From Methylobacillus methanolivorans (lineage in GTDB: Bacteria > Pseudomonadota > Gammaproteobacteria > Burkholderiales > Methylophilaceae): 64,000 nucleotides of DNA. Location: positions 310,001 through 374,000 of the forward strand of contig NZ_JBIWXY010000001.1 of assembly GCF_044751345.1 (NCBI RefSeq), in the 5' to 3' direction. The translations under genes were made by a program, and so were the position numbers. Below are positions 36,961 to 46,860 of this stretch, in pieces; positions within the stretch are counted from its first letter, which is position 1, and each line of letters opens with the position of its first letter. The notes beneath the pieces were generated by a model. It ran no database searches. It saw nothing but the letters and a program-made list of their open reading frames with translations, and was not told the DNA's origin.

Positions 36961-37956
36961 TTACACTTCTCGCCAATCTGCCGTTGTGGCAATGATGTCG
37001 TCAACGCAGCGCATCAGGGCATCGACGACATCTGGGTCGAAATGCTTGCTGTTTTGTGACTGGATAAAAGTGATCGCCTCTTCTATTGGCCAGGCTTTCT
37101 TGTAAGGGCGGCTATTGGTGAGGGCGTCAAATACGTCGGCAATTGCCACGATGCGGCCTTCGATGGGAATGTCATTGCCTTTGAGTCCATGTGGGTAGCC
37201 ACTGCCATCCCATTTCTCATGATGGGTGAGGGCCAGTGAGCGCGCCAGCTCTAGCAAGGGGGAGTTTGACTCACCGAGAATGGCGGCACCGATTTCCGGG
37301 TGCTGTCGCATGATGCGTAGCTCTTCCTCGTCCAGCTTTCCAGGCTTGAGCAGGATATTGTCCGGGATGCCTATTTTGCCAATATCGTGCATGGGGGCTG
37401 CTTGACGTAAATCTTCAGCATAGGCTTCAGTGAATCCCATGCTGAGAGCAATAATTTTGCAGCTATGGCTCATGCGCATGACATGCAAGCCGGTTTCGTT
37501 GTCCTTGTATTCGGCGGCACGCCCGAGGCGGTCTATCAACTGTGCATAGGTGTGCTTGAGTTCTTCTGCCTGCACCAACGAAAGGTGGGTTTTGATTCTT
37601 GCTCGCGTAATGCTGGCCGAGACTGGTTTGGTCAGGTAATCCACAGCACCGGTTTCAAAGCCTTTGGCCTCATCCAGATCATCGTGAAGTGCCGTGACGT
37701 AGATCACCGGAATCCTGCGGGTGGTTGGGTCGCTTTTCAATGCTGTGCACACTTCAAACCCTGTCATGTCAGGCATCATGATGTCGAGCAGTATCATGTT
37801 AGGCACTTCACGCTTGGCAAGTGTCAACGCATCCTTGCCATTTTTGGCAAAGCTCAATCGATAATCGTTTTGCAGAATCTGGCGCAGGATTTTCAGATTC
37901 GTGGTTTCGTCATCCACAACCAGAATACGTGGTGCAAGGTGAGTCGCGTGTGTCAT
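36961..37956 (-). CDS. Response regulator with HD-GYP phosphodiesterase output, second copy
   Basis: This 331-residue protein starts at ATG 37956. The ATG shares its A with the stop of the upstream kinase (TGATG) and has GAGGAATCTTG before it, so translation is coupled. The receiver (ILVVDDETTN, LLDIMMPDMTGFEV) is followed by a linker helix and an HD-GYP domain with HDIGKIG, THHEKWDGSGYPHG and DVFDAL. It should hydrolyse cyclic-di-GMP under control of the MHYT kinase. The arrangement mirrors 20.1-25.6 kb. Confidence 0.94.
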   Translation of the reverse strand: MTHATHLAPRILVVDDETTNLKILRQILQNDYRLSFAKNGKDALTLAKREVPNMILLDIMMPDMTGFEVCTALKSDPTTRRIPVIYVTALHDDLDEAKGFETGAVDYLTKPVSASITRARIKTHLSLVQAEELKHTYAQLIDRLGRAAEYKDNETGLHVMRMSHSCKIIALSMGFTEAYAEDLRQAAPMHDIGKIGIPDNILLKPGKLDEEELRIMRQHPEIGAAILGESNSPLLELARSLALTHHEKWDGSGYPHGLKGNDIPIEGRIVAIADVFDALTNSRPYKKAWPIEEAITFIQSQNSKHFDPDVVDALMRCVDDIIATTADWREV

Positions 37957-40900
37957 CAAGATTCCTCTACAGCCAATGCCTGTTGCAATGTGCTAATCAA
38001 TACTTGTGCCTGTTCGAATTCAAACTCGTTGAATGCCTGGGCAATCTTTCTGATCTCACTGACATAATCTGCCGGTGCCTGGCTTAATAGCTTTTCAAGT
38101 AGCTGGTCATTCAGTTCTGCTTGTGAGGCTTGTGTTTGCAGTGTTGCTAAACGTGCCTTTAGTTCAGCCAAGGTACATTCAGGCGCTATCGACGGTGTAT
38201 GTTTACCCAACGATGAAGCCGTGAGCATGCTCAATTGCGCGCGGAAAGCGGCGTGTGCTTGCTCCAAGCCGATAAGCTTTTGTGTCAAGGTGCTGTGGTC
38301 TTTGATCAGGGAAAGTGATTCTATCTGTCCATACAATTTATATAGCGTGTCCAGCGCAAGGTTGCCACTGACGCCTTTGCCCGCGTGGGCAAAACTACGG
38401 ATACCGGCATAATCTTTTAGCGCTAGCAGCTCCTTAAAATGTGACCCATGCGAGAGGGTTTCAGTGCTGAAGCGTTGTAATTCATGCAGGTAGACATCTC
38501 GATCTCCCCAGAGCGCGATGCCTTTATCCATGCGAATACTTGATGTGTCATCTTGCCGCGGAGGTTCATGTTGGATGGCGTTGGCGGTTGGTATGTCCAA
38601 TGCCAGTACCCGGATGATTTCTGTGGTCAATGCGGCCATGTTGATGGGTTTGCTGGCAAACCCATCCATGCCGGCCTGCTTGGCTGCAATACGGTCCTCT
38701 GTCAGCACACTGGCCGTCAACGCGATAATCGGGGTATGGGCCTGCTTGCGTTGGGCTTCAATCAAGCGAATGTTGGAGGAAGCAATCAATCCATCCATGC
38801 CTGGCATTTGTACATCCATCAGTATCAGGTCGAATTGTTCTTTTTGAAAAAGTAGGACAGCTTCGGCACCATCTCGGGCTATGCTGATCGTGTGTCCCCC
38901 TTTGCTGAGTAACACGGTGAGCAATTCTATGTTTTGCTGGATATCATCTGCCACCAGGATATGCAAGGGGGGTAGCTGATGCTGTATCGCCTCTAAGGTA
39001 GGCGCTGGGTCTTGCACGCTGGCAAGTGGCAATATAACGGTGAAGCAGCTGCCTTTGCCAAGGGTACTTGTTGCTGTAAGGCTGCCCCCCATCAGTTCTA
39101 TCAGTTGTTTGCTAATGGTGCTGCCCAGCCCAGTGCCGCCAAAGCGGCGGCTCATCGAGGCATCTGCTTGTGTGAATGGTTCGAAGATGCTTTCCAGTCG
39201 ATCAGCGGCAATGCCAATCCCGGTGTCTTCAACATCAAACTGCAATGTTTGGTCATCAAGTTGCTGTATCTTCAGCATCACATGGCCTTGCTCAGTAAAC
39301 TTGATGCCGTTACCCAGTAAGTTCATCAGCACCTGGCGAATGCGATCCGGGGCACCATGGAAGCTGCCTTGCACCTCGGGGGCAATATCAAGCTTCAACT
39401 CTATGCCTTTACGTCGCGCTTGTATCCACAGCGTCGAGATGACGTTGTCGACGAGCTCTGTGAGGCCAAAGTCCAGCATTTCCAATTCCAGTTTGCCTTT
39501 TTCCAGCTTGGCGCTATCTAGAATGTCATTGAGCAAGTGCAGCAAGGATTTTGCAGACATACTGATGGTGTTCAAGTAATGTCGTTGATCTTCTGGCATA
39601 GGGGAATCAAGCAGGACATCACTGAAACCGATGATCGCGTTCATCGGCGTGCGGATTTCATGGCTCATGTTCGCCATGAACGAGGATTTGACGCTGGAGG
39701 CTTGCTCAGCACGCTCTTTGGCCTCTTTGAGGTCATTTTCCATGCTGATGCGCTCGCTGATATCGATCATGGACATGATAATTTTGCTTACCTGGCCATC
39801 GACATCAAATACTGGGCTGTAATACGCATTGATCCAGATATGGCGACCATCCTTGGCTAATCTCAGATATTCGCCCTGTACATATTCTCCAGCACGCAAT
39901 GCGCGCCATTTGTCTTGATAGGCCTGGCTGGATTGGCTTTCAGCGGTGCAAAAAATCGTATGATGCTTGCCAACGATCTCATGCAATTGATAGCCGGTGA
40001 CGTGCAGGAAGTTGGCATTGGCATGGATGATGTGGCCATCAATGGTGAATTCGGCCATGCTGGTAGCATAGTTCATGGCCTTGACCACGCTCTCGAACTC
40101 GGCATTGCGTAGCTTGCTTTCCGTCGTATCGATAATGACGCCGTCCAGCCACACGAGGTTGCCTGTTTCATCACGTATGCCACTTCCTGTTTCTGCAACC
40201 CAATGTTCATGACCATGCTTGTCATAAATCCGGTATTCAATCGAGTAGTGGTTTTCACTGAGTAGTGCTTGCGAAATTTCATTCTGAATACGTATGGCAT
40301 CATCAGGATGTGTGATATCAGCAAAAAATATCGTGCCATTCAAGAACTCATTGGCTGACCATCCTGTGATGTTTCTCACTGCATCGTTAATCAACAACAT
40401 GGTCCATTTGGCATCAAATTTGCAGCGGAAAGTGATGCCTGGCATGTTAGACATGAGTGAGTTGATTTGGTCATGCTGTTCTTTGATCTTGGCTTCAATA
40501 CGCTTCTGTGCCGTGATATCACTGATGAAAGTGACAAACATCATTTGACCGGCGATCATTGCCTTGTTCATCGAGATGGTGGCAGGAAATATTTCCCCGT
40601 TTCTGCGCAGCCCCTGGACTTCTTGATTGCTGCCCAAGATCGTACTCTTACCGGTAGCAAGGTATCTGGATAATAATCCATCATAGATCGCGTGATAGTG
40701 GTCTGGCATGAGTAGAGTCGCTTTCTTGCCCAATACGTCTACCATGCTCCAGCCAAATAATTTTTCTGCTGCAAGGTTGAATGAGTGGATGTTGCCCTGT
40801 GCATCGACGGTGATGATGCCATCTACGGCGCTGTCCAGAATAGTAGTCAAGCGGGTTTCGCTTGCCGTCAGGCTTTCTAGCAGTTGGCGATAGCGAAACA

Positions 40901-41660
40901 GCAAGTTGGAAACAATGGCCAAGATACCGATCAGGATAGTGACTATCGCAATGCTGAGCCCGAGGGCGTCGGTTTTGTTCTGTGACGGATCAAAGGATAG
41001 GTCCGCCTCACCGAGGTATACTGCAGCCGCCATGCCTGTATAGTGCATGGCGGCAATAGCGCATCCCATCAGGATGCCGCCTAACAGTAGCGAAGATAGC
41101 GGATGAATCTTGTTACGCTTGAGATAGAACACCACCCATAAAGCAACCGTAGCCAGTGAAATGGCCACAAGTAATGAAATCAGAAAGCCTGCTAGATTGA
41201 AGCGTAGTAAGGGTGTCATATTCATTGCCAGCATGCCGCTGTAATGCATCATGCCAATGCCTGTGCCCACGACGATGCCTCCTGTGATCAAGCGTAGGAG
41301 GCTGACGTGATCCCTTGTTAGCAAGGATAGGGCATACCACGAGGCAAAGATGCCTGGCAGTATCGATAGTATCGTGAGGCCTGGAGAGTAGCGAATCTGG
41401 AAACACAGCTGGTATGCCATCATGCCGATAAAATGCATGGACCATATCCCTGCACCGAGAGCGACAGCGCCCGCCAATACAATGAGTTTCTTGCCTAGTG
41501 TGGAAGATTGCGCCAGCGACATACGGGAGAGCTGCAGGGCAATAATAGACGAGGTAATAGCGACCAGGATGGATAAGGCGACCATCCATAGGTCATAAAA
41601 TCCTGCGATAAATGGAAGTGCTGTGTTGGCTTGGTAAAAGAACTGATCGAAAACATTCAT
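37956..41660 (-). CDS. MHYT-PAS hybrid sensor histidine kinase with receiver and HPt
   Basis: This 1234-residue inner-membrane kinase opens with a seven-helix MHYT domain (about 1-245) showing the three motifs MHFIG, MHYSG and MHYTG, thought to bind copper and sense a diatomic gas. Three PAS regions follow (about 275-390, 400-520, 530-640), then HisKA with His667 in MSHEIRTPMN. The HATPase has DTGIGIAADR and GGTGLGSTI, with a Ser where Leu/Gly-Leu is usual. A receiver (Asp949 in LMDVQMPGMDG) and an HPt-like domain (AHAGKGVSGNLAL, His1092) complete it. The ATG has only a weak ribosome site. Confidence 0.92.
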   Translation of the reverse strand: MNVFDQFFYQANTALPFIAGFYDLWMVALSILVAITSSIIALQLSRMSLAQSSTLGKKLIVLAGAVALGAGIWSMHFIGMMAYQLCFQIRYSPGLTILSILPGIFASWYALSLLTRDHVSLLRLITGGIVVGTGIGMMHYSGMLAMNMTPLLRFNLAGFLISLLVAISLATVALWVVFYLKRNKIHPLSSLLLGGILMGCAIAAMHYTGMAAAVYLGEADLSFDPSQNKTDALGLSIAIVTILIGILAIVSNLLFRYRQLLESLTASETRLTTILDSAVDGIITVDAQGNIHSFNLAAEKLFGWSMVDVLGKKATLLMPDHYHAIYDGLLSRYLATGKSTILGSNQEVQGLRRNGEIFPATISMNKAMIAGQMMFVTFISDITAQKRIEAKIKEQHDQINSLMSNMPGITFRCKFDAKWTMLLINDAVRNITGWSANEFLNGTIFFADITHPDDAIRIQNEISQALLSENHYSIEYRIYDKHGHEHWVAETGSGIRDETGNLVWLDGVIIDTTESKLRNAEFESVVKAMNYATSMAEFTIDGHIIHANANFLHVTGYQLHEIVGKHHTIFCTAESQSSQAYQDKWRALRAGEYVQGEYLRLAKDGRHIWINAYYSPVFDVDGQVSKIIMSMIDISERISMENDLKEAKERAEQASSVKSSFMANMSHEIRTPMNAIIGFSDVLLDSPMPEDQRHYLNTISMSAKSLLHLLNDILDSAKLEKGKLELEMLDFGLTELVDNVISTLWIQARRKGIELKLDIAPEVQGSFHGAPDRIRQVLMNLLGNGIKFTEQGHVMLKIQQLDDQTLQFDVEDTGIGIAADRLESIFEPFTQADASMSRRFGGTGLGSTISKQLIELMGGSLTATSTLGKGSCFTVILPLASVQDPAPTLEAIQHQLPPLHILVADDIQQNIELLTVLLSKGGHTISIARDGAEAVLLFQKEQFDLILMDVQMPGMDGLIASSNIRLIEAQRKQAHTPIIALTASVLTEDRIAAKQAGMDGFASKPINMAALTTEIIRVLALDIPTANAIQHEPPRQDDTSSIRMDKGIALWGDRDVYLHELQRFSTETLSHGSHFKELLALKDYAGIRSFAHAGKGVSGNLALDTLYKLYGQIESLSLIKDHSTLTQKLIGLEQAHAAFRAQLSMLTASSLGKHTPSIAPECTLAELKARLATLQTQASQAELNDQLLEKLLSQAPADYVSEIRKIAQAFNEFEFEQAQVLISTLQQALAVEES

Positions 41661-41731
41661 GTCAGTTCTGCTAACGGTATTTGATTGTAAAACTTGATGT
41701 AATGCCGAGTAATTTATTCCAAACGAACATA

Positions 41732-41760
41732 AAAAACGCCCGGTTTTGCCGGGCGTTTTC
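41732..41760 (-). terminator. Rho-independent terminator after trpS
   Basis: Arms ACGCCCGG / CCGGGCGT with a short T-rich loop are followed on the minus strand by six T (A run 41731-41736). It ends the guaB-guaA-trpS transcript. Confidence 0.9.
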
Positions 41761-41789
41761 GTTTATAAGAGAGTAACTCTGTTTTGACG

Positions 41790-42809
41790 TTAAAAGTAAT
41801 TCAACCCCAAGGCAGCCTTGACCTCATCCATGGTGTTGGCTGCGACTTCACGCGCTTGTTCGGTTCCTTCGCGCAGTAATTGAAGGATGTAGCCTTTGTC
41901 TTCGGCGAGTTCGGCACGACGCGTACGGATAGGCTCCAGCATTTCCTGCAATACCGCTTCCAGGCGTTTTTTCACAATGCTGTCGGCGAGGCCGCCGCGC
42001 ATGTAATGGGCTTTGAGTTCAGCCACTGCAGCCTTGTCGGTATCGAAGGCATCGAGGTAGGTGAAAGCGATGTTACCTTCTACATGGCCTGGGTCTTCAA
42101 TCTTCAAGTGCAGTGGGTCTGTGTAGACTTTTTTCACTGCCTTGCTGATTTCATCAGCCGTGGCGCCGAGATTAATCACATTGCCAAGCGATTTGCTCAT
42201 TTTTGCTTTGCCATCAATGCCGGGCAGGCGGCCGATTTCCGGCACCAGGGCCTTGGTTTCCACCAGGATTTCTGCCTTGGTGCTGGGGTTCTTATACTGG
42301 CGGTTGAAGCGGCGCACGATCTCGTTGGTCTGCTCGATCATCGGGATCTGGTCTTCGCCCACTGGCACCAAGGTTGCCTTGAAAGCAGTGATGTCGGCAG
42401 CCTGGCTCACGGGGTAAGTCAGGAAGCCAGCAGGAATGTCGCGCTCGAAATCGCGCAGGCGGATTTCTTCCTTGACCGTCGGGTTGCGCTCAAGGCGTGC
42501 AACAGTCACCAGGTTGAGGTAATAGAACGCCAACTCGGTCAGCTCGGGCACTTGCGACTGGATGAAAATCGTCGAGAGCTTGGGATCAATGCCGACAGCG
42601 AGATAATCCAATGCCACCTCAATGACGTTGCGGTGCACCTTATCAATGTCGTCCATATTATCGGTGAGGGCCTGCGCATCAGCCAGCATGACATATTGCT
42701 TATATTCATGCTGGTAATGCACGCGATTACGCAGGCTGCCAACGAAGTGGCCTAAATGCAGCGGGCCGGTAGGGCGATCGCCGGTGAGGATAATGGATTT
42801 TGTGCTCAT
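41790..42809 (-). CDS. trpS: Tryptophanyl-tRNA synthetase
   Basis: This is a 339-residue class I synthetase from ATG 42809 (MSTKSIILTGDRPTGPLHLGHFVG), with the HIGH-like PLHLGH and the KMSKS motif intact in GKAMKSKSLGN-like context (KAKMSKSLGN). The start was moved from a longer frame because GAGAACAACACG precedes it and homologues begin here. It charges tRNA-Trp. It follows guaA by 46 nt on the same strand and is the last gene of the guaB to trpS run. Confidence 0.95.
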   Translation of the reverse strand: MSTKSIILTGDRPTGPLHLGHFVGSLRNRVHYQHEYKQYVMLADAQALTDNMDDIDKVHRNVIEVALDYLAVGIDPKLSTIFIQSQVPELTELAFYYLNLVTVARLERNPTVKEEIRLRDFERDIPAGFLTYPVSQAADITAFKATLVPVGEDQIPMIEQTNEIVRRFNRQYKNPSTKAEILVETKALVPEIGRLPGIDGKAKMSKSLGNVINLGATADEISKAVKKVYTDPLHLKIEDPGHVEGNIAFTYLDAFDTDKAAVAELKAHYMRGGLADSIVKKRLEAVLQEMLEPIRTRRAELAEDKGYILQLLREGTEQAREVAANTMDEVKAALGLNYF

Positions 42810-42855
42810 CGTGTTGTTCTCGGTTTTCTGAAGCCAGGCAAGCAGGTCAGGCGGG

Positions 42856-44436
42856 TTATTCCCACTCAATGGTGGCTGGTGGCTTGCCAGAGATGTCGTA
42901 TACCACGCGGTTGATACCACGTACTTCATTGATAATTCGATTGGATACCTTGCCCAGCAGGTCGTAAGGTAGTTCAGCCCAGTGTGCAGTCATGAAATCA
43001 GTGGTGACAACAGCACGCAGCGCGACTACATAATCATAAGTGCGGCCATCGCCCATCACGCCTACAGACTTGACTGGCAGGAACACGGCGAAAGCTTGTG
43101 AAGTCTTGTCATACCAGGATTTGCCATCGGCATCCTGGGTGTTGCGCAGCTCTTCGATAAAGATATGGTCAGCACGACGCAGCAGATCAGCGTATTCGCG
43201 CTTTACCTCACCCAGAATACGTACCCCAAGGCCAGGGCCAGGGAAGGGGTGACGGTAGACCATCTCGTGTGGCAGGCCAAGCGCTACACCCAGTTCGCGC
43301 ACTTCGTCCTTGAATAGTTCGCGCAATGGCTCAAGCAATTGCAGCTTCAAGGTATCAGGCAGGCCACCTACGTTGTGGTGGCTCTTGATGGTGTGGGCTT
43401 TCTTGGTCTTGGCACCGGCGGATTCAATTACATCCGGATATATGGTGCCTTGGGCTAGCCACTTGGCTTGTGCTAGTTTTGCCGATTCTTGCTGGAATAC
43501 TTCCACAAATTCACGACCAATAATTTTGCGCTTGGCCTCCGGGTCGCTGACGCCAGCCAGGTCGCCGAGGAATTTTGCGCTGGCATCGACGTGGATTACC
43601 TTGACGCCAAGATTCTTGGCAAAGGTTTCCATCACTTGCTCGGCTTCGTTGAGACGCAATAGGCCGTTATCAACGAATACACAGGTTAACTGGTCGCCAA
43701 TCGCACGGTGGATCAGGGCTGCCGCTACTGAGGAATCAACACCGCCGGAAAGCCCGAGGATGACTTCGTCACTGCCTACTTCATCACGAATGCGTTGTAC
43801 GGCGGTTGCCACGTAATCTGGCATATTCCAGCTTTGGTCGCAGCCGCAGATGCCATGTACGAATTGGTTAAGCAGGGCTTTGCCTTGCTTGGTGTGCGTC
43901 ACTTCGGGGTGAAACTGCACCGCATAGAAGCGGCGGCTTTCATCCGCCATGCCTGCAATCGGGGTGGAGCTGTTGCTGGCAATAATCTTGAAGCCTTCCG
44001 GCAAGGCTGTGACCTTGTCGCCATGGCTCATCCAGACATCCAGCAGGCCGTGGCCTTCTGCATTGCTTTTGTCCTGAATATCCTTGAGCAAGGCAGAGTG
44101 GCCCTGGGCGCGGATTTCGGCATAGCCAAACTCACGCTTGGCAGCATTTTCCACTGAACCACCAAGTTGGGCTGCCATGGTCTGCATGCCATAGCAAATG
44201 CCTAATACGGGCACGCCCAGCTCAAACACGCTTTGTGGTGCACGCGGCGTTTCATCCTCGTAAACCGAGTTGGGGCCGCCGGAAAGAATAACGCCAGCTG
44301 GATTGAATTCACGGATGAAATCATCGCTGACATCCCATGAGTGCAGCTCACAGTAGACATTGGCCTCGCGGATGCGGCGGGCAATCAGTTGGGTATATTG
44401 GGAGCCAAAATCAAGAATCAGAATTTTTTGTTGCAT
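42856..44436 (-). CDS. guaA: GMP synthase (glutamine-hydrolysing)
   Basis: This 526-residue enzyme converts XMP to GMP with ATP and glutamine. The N-terminal class I amidotransferase has the Cys nucleophile in GICYGMQ and the His/Glu pair in VQFHPEVTH. The ATP-pyrophosphatase P-loop is GLSGGVDSSVAA, and the C-terminal dimerisation domain ends NRVVYDISGKPPATIEWE, the invariant GuaA tail. It lies downstream of guaB, separated by the SIMPL gene. Confidence 0.97.
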   Translation of the reverse strand: MQQKILILDFGSQYTQLIARRIREANVYCELHSWDVSDDFIREFNPAGVILSGGPNSVYEDETPRAPQSVFELGVPVLGICYGMQTMAAQLGGSVENAAKREFGYAEIRAQGHSALLKDIQDKSNAEGHGLLDVWMSHGDKVTALPEGFKIIASNSSTPIAGMADESRRFYAVQFHPEVTHTKQGKALLNQFVHGICGCDQSWNMPDYVATAVQRIRDEVGSDEVILGLSGGVDSSVAAALIHRAIGDQLTCVFVDNGLLRLNEAEQVMETFAKNLGVKVIHVDASAKFLGDLAGVSDPEAKRKIIGREFVEVFQQESAKLAQAKWLAQGTIYPDVIESAGAKTKKAHTIKSHHNVGGLPDTLKLQLLEPLRELFKDEVRELGVALGLPHEMVYRHPFPGPGLGVRILGEVKREYADLLRRADHIFIEELRNTQDADGKSWYDKTSQAFAVFLPVKSVGVMGDGRTYDYVVALRAVVTTDFMTAHWAELPYDLLGKVSNRIINEVRGINRVVYDISGKPPATIEWE

Positions 44437-44499
44437 GGAAGCTCAAGCGCGGGAATAAGGTTGAAAGAAAACGGCCAAGTAGCATCTGCTCACTTGGCA

Positions 44500-45225
44500 T
44501 CAGTCGGAAAGGTAATACTCTACCGTGGATACTACACGGACTTTCTTGATGTGCTGGGTGCCAGCATCGCGATTTTCAATGCTGAACGTGCCCTGGTTGG
44601 CACGCTTGATCTTGCCCAGTGTACTGTCGGAGTCCTTGGCGAACTTGTTGGCTGATTCACGCGCACTCTTGGTGGCTTCTTCAATCATGGCAGGCTTGAT
44701 GTCGTTCAGCTTGCTGTAAATGAATTGCGTGTTGTAGCTATCGCCTGCAATCGGGATGCCTTGTTGCCCCAGTTCGGAAACCTTGATCATGGTATCTCGC
44801 ACCTTGTCGACTTGGCTGGAGTACACCGTAATGGTGGAGCTGGCAGTGTAGCGGTACTTGGAATTGGCACCGGCATCGCCGTATTCGCGTGCCTGCTTGT
44901 CTACAACAGAAGGTGCAGAAATGCTCGCTTCGTCAGCATTGAAGCCGTTGCTTTTCAGGAATGCGAGCACACTGGCGTTCTTGTTCTGGATGTTCTGGTA
45001 CAAGGCACTGAGGTCATTATCTGCAACGCTGAAGGTAATTGGCCAGATCGCAATATCAGCCTTCACCTCGCGTTCAGAAAGCCCCTTGACCTCCACAGTG
45101 CGTTCAAGTTGCTTGATTTGCAGTGCGCTGTGGGAAAGCTGGTAGCCGAGACCACACAGCCCCGCGAACAGCAAGACACCAAGAATGGTATAAGCGGGGA
45201 TAGATGTGGTCTTTTCGGTTGCCAT
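44500..45225 (-). CDS. SIMPL-domain (DUF541) envelope protein
   Basis: This 241-residue protein has one N-terminal membrane anchor (about 12-32, TILGVLLFAGLCGLGYQL) and a SIMPL/DUF541 body (VEVKGLSEREVKADIAIWPI, ASSTITVYSSQVDKV, EEATKSARESANKFA). Family members such as BP26 and YggE form oligomeric periplasmic channels or rings, and the cellular role is unclear. GAGAAAGCC precedes the ATG. It sits inside the guaB-guaA pair (14 nt after guaB, 63 nt before guaA), an unexpected position for an envelope protein but seemingly co-transcribed. Confidence 0.85.
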   Translation of the reverse strand: MATEKTTSIPAYTILGVLLFAGLCGLGYQLSHSALQIKQLERTVEVKGLSEREVKADIAIWPITFSVADNDLSALYQNIQNKNASVLAFLKSNGFNADEASISAPSVVDKQAREYGDAGANSKYRYTASSTITVYSSQVDKVRDTMIKVSELGQQGIPIAGDSYNTQFIYSKLNDIKPAMIEEATKSARESANKFAKDSDSTLGKIKRANQGTFSIENRDAGTQHIKKVRVVSTVEYYLSD

Positions 45226-45239
45226 GGCTTTCTCAGTAC

Positions 45240-46700
45240 TTAGTCGACGCGATAGTTCGGCGCTTCTTTGGTGATTTGTACATCATGCACATGGGATTCA
45301 CGCATCCCGGCGGCGGTGATTTGTACAAATTCCGCTTTGTTGCGCATTTCCTCAATAGTGCTGCAGCCGACATAGCCCATGGAGGCGCGCAGGCCACCCA
45401 TCAATTGATGGATCACGGCCAGTACGCTGCCCTTGTATGGCACACGGCCTTCGATACCTTCAGGCACCAGTTTGTCGGCATTGCCGTTGTTGTCCTGGAA
45501 GTAACGGTCGCTGGAGCCTTTTTCCATGGCGCCGATAGAGCCCATACCGCGGTAGGACTTGTAGGAGCGGCCCTGGAATAGCTCAATCTCGCCAGGTGCT
45601 TCTTCAGTACCGGCAAACATGCCACCCAGCATGACAGAATATGCACCTGCTGCAATCGCCTTGGAGATGTCGCCAGAGAAGCGGATGCCGCCATCGGCAA
45701 TGAATGGCACACCAGTACCACGCAAGGCTTCTTCAACATTGCTGACCGCCGTGATTTGTGGCACGCCAACACCGGCTACGATGCGGGTAGTACAGATGGA
45801 GCCAGGACCAATACCTACCTTGACGCCGTCGGCACCAGCATCAACCAATGCCTTGGCCGCGCTGGCAGTGGCGATATTGCCGCCAATGACTTGAACTTGC
45901 GGGAAGTTCTTCTTGACCCAGTTGACGCGATCAAGCACGCCTTGGGAATGACCATGGGCGGTATCAACCACGATCACGTCTACACCGGCTTCTGCCAATG
46001 CAGCCACGCGCTCTTCCGTGCCTTCACCTACGCCAACAGCAGCACCAACGCGTAGGCGACCTTGTTCATCCTTGCAGGCATTAGGGTGGTCGCTGGATTT
46101 CTGAATATCCTTGACAGTAATCAGGCCCTTGAGCTCAAAAGCATCGTTGATGACCAATACACGTTCCAGGCGATGCTTATGCAGCAGTGCAGTGGCTTCT
46201 TCCAGGCTTGCACCTTCACGCACCGTCACCAGACGTTCGCGCGGTGTCATGATGTTAGAGATGGCTTGGTCAAGATTGGTCTCAAAGCGCAGGTCACGGT
46301 TAGTGACGATACCTACGACATTTTTGCCATCCACGACCGGTAAACCGGAAATCTTGTGGCGACGAGTCAATGCCAAGACGTCACGCACAGTGAGGTGTGG
46401 CTGGATAGTCACCGGGTCATTAACAACACCAGACTCGAAACGCTTCACGCGGGAAACGTGCGCAGCCTGGTCGGCAATAGTCATGTTCTTGTGAACAATC
46501 CCCATGCCGCCTTCCTGAGCCAAGGCAATGGCCAGCGGAGCTTCCGTCACGGTATCCATGGCGGCAGAGATCAAGGGGATATTGAGGGTGATCGAACGGG
46601 TAAGTTTGGTAGCGAGGCTTACTTCGCGGGGCAGCACGTTGGAGTGTGCGGGAACCAGTAAAACATCGTCAAAAGTAAGCGCTTGTTGCAACAGACGCAT
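45240..46700 (-). CDS. guaB: IMP dehydrogenase
   Basis: This 486-residue enzyme oxidises IMP to XMP with NAD+, the first committed step to GMP. It starts at ATG 46700 with GGAAAG upstream. It has MRLLQQALTFDDVLLVPAHSNV and a tandem CBS (Bateman) insert at about 95-205. The catalytic Cys is in GIGPGSICTTRIVAGVG, and the flap and C-terminal MGYVGCSTIEEMR are present. It heads the minus-strand run guaB-SIMPL-guaA-trpS and diverges from the DUF4124 gene. Confidence 0.97.
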   Translation of the reverse strand: MRLLQQALTFDDVLLVPAHSNVLPREVSLATKLTRSITLNIPLISAAMDTVTEAPLAIALAQEGGMGIVHKNMTIADQAAHVSRVKRFESGVVNDPVTIQPHLTVRDVLALTRRHKISGLPVVDGKNVVGIVTNRDLRFETNLDQAISNIMTPRERLVTVREGASLEEATALLHKHRLERVLVINDAFELKGLITVKDIQKSSDHPNACKDEQGRLRVGAAVGVGEGTEERVAALAEAGVDVIVVDTAHGHSQGVLDRVNWVKKNFPQVQVIGGNIATASAAKALVDAGADGVKVGIGPGSICTTRIVAGVGVPQITAVSNVEEALRGTGVPFIADGGIRFSGDISKAIAAGAYSVMLGGMFAGTEEAPGEIELFQGRSYKSYRGMGSIGAMEKGSSDRYFQDNNGNADKLVPEGIEGRVPYKGSVLAVIHQLMGGLRASMGYVGCSTIEEMRNKAEFVQITAAGMRESHVHDVQITKEAPNYRVD

Positions 46701-46860
46701 AGAATATCTTTCCGGCAAAAGGCAATTATACCGGGTAGTGTGGCAACGGTAAATCTCCCTGACATTTTGCCGATAATGGAGTGGGTGTCGTCGTTTTTAT
46801 TGACGGCGCTGATGAAGCTGCTTAGTGTGTGTGGCGGGATTGTTATGGTTCGGGGGAGGC

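Noticed and set aside
37465..38067. 200-codon plus-strand frame
   Set aside because: It is antisense to the HD-GYP and MHYT kinase genes, whose motifs are intact.
41880..42755. Long open frame (291 codons) on the plus strand
   Set aside because: It is fully antisense to trpS, has no ribosome site and reads as low-complexity Cys/His/Phe-rich protein, typical of the reverse frame of a GC-balanced gene.
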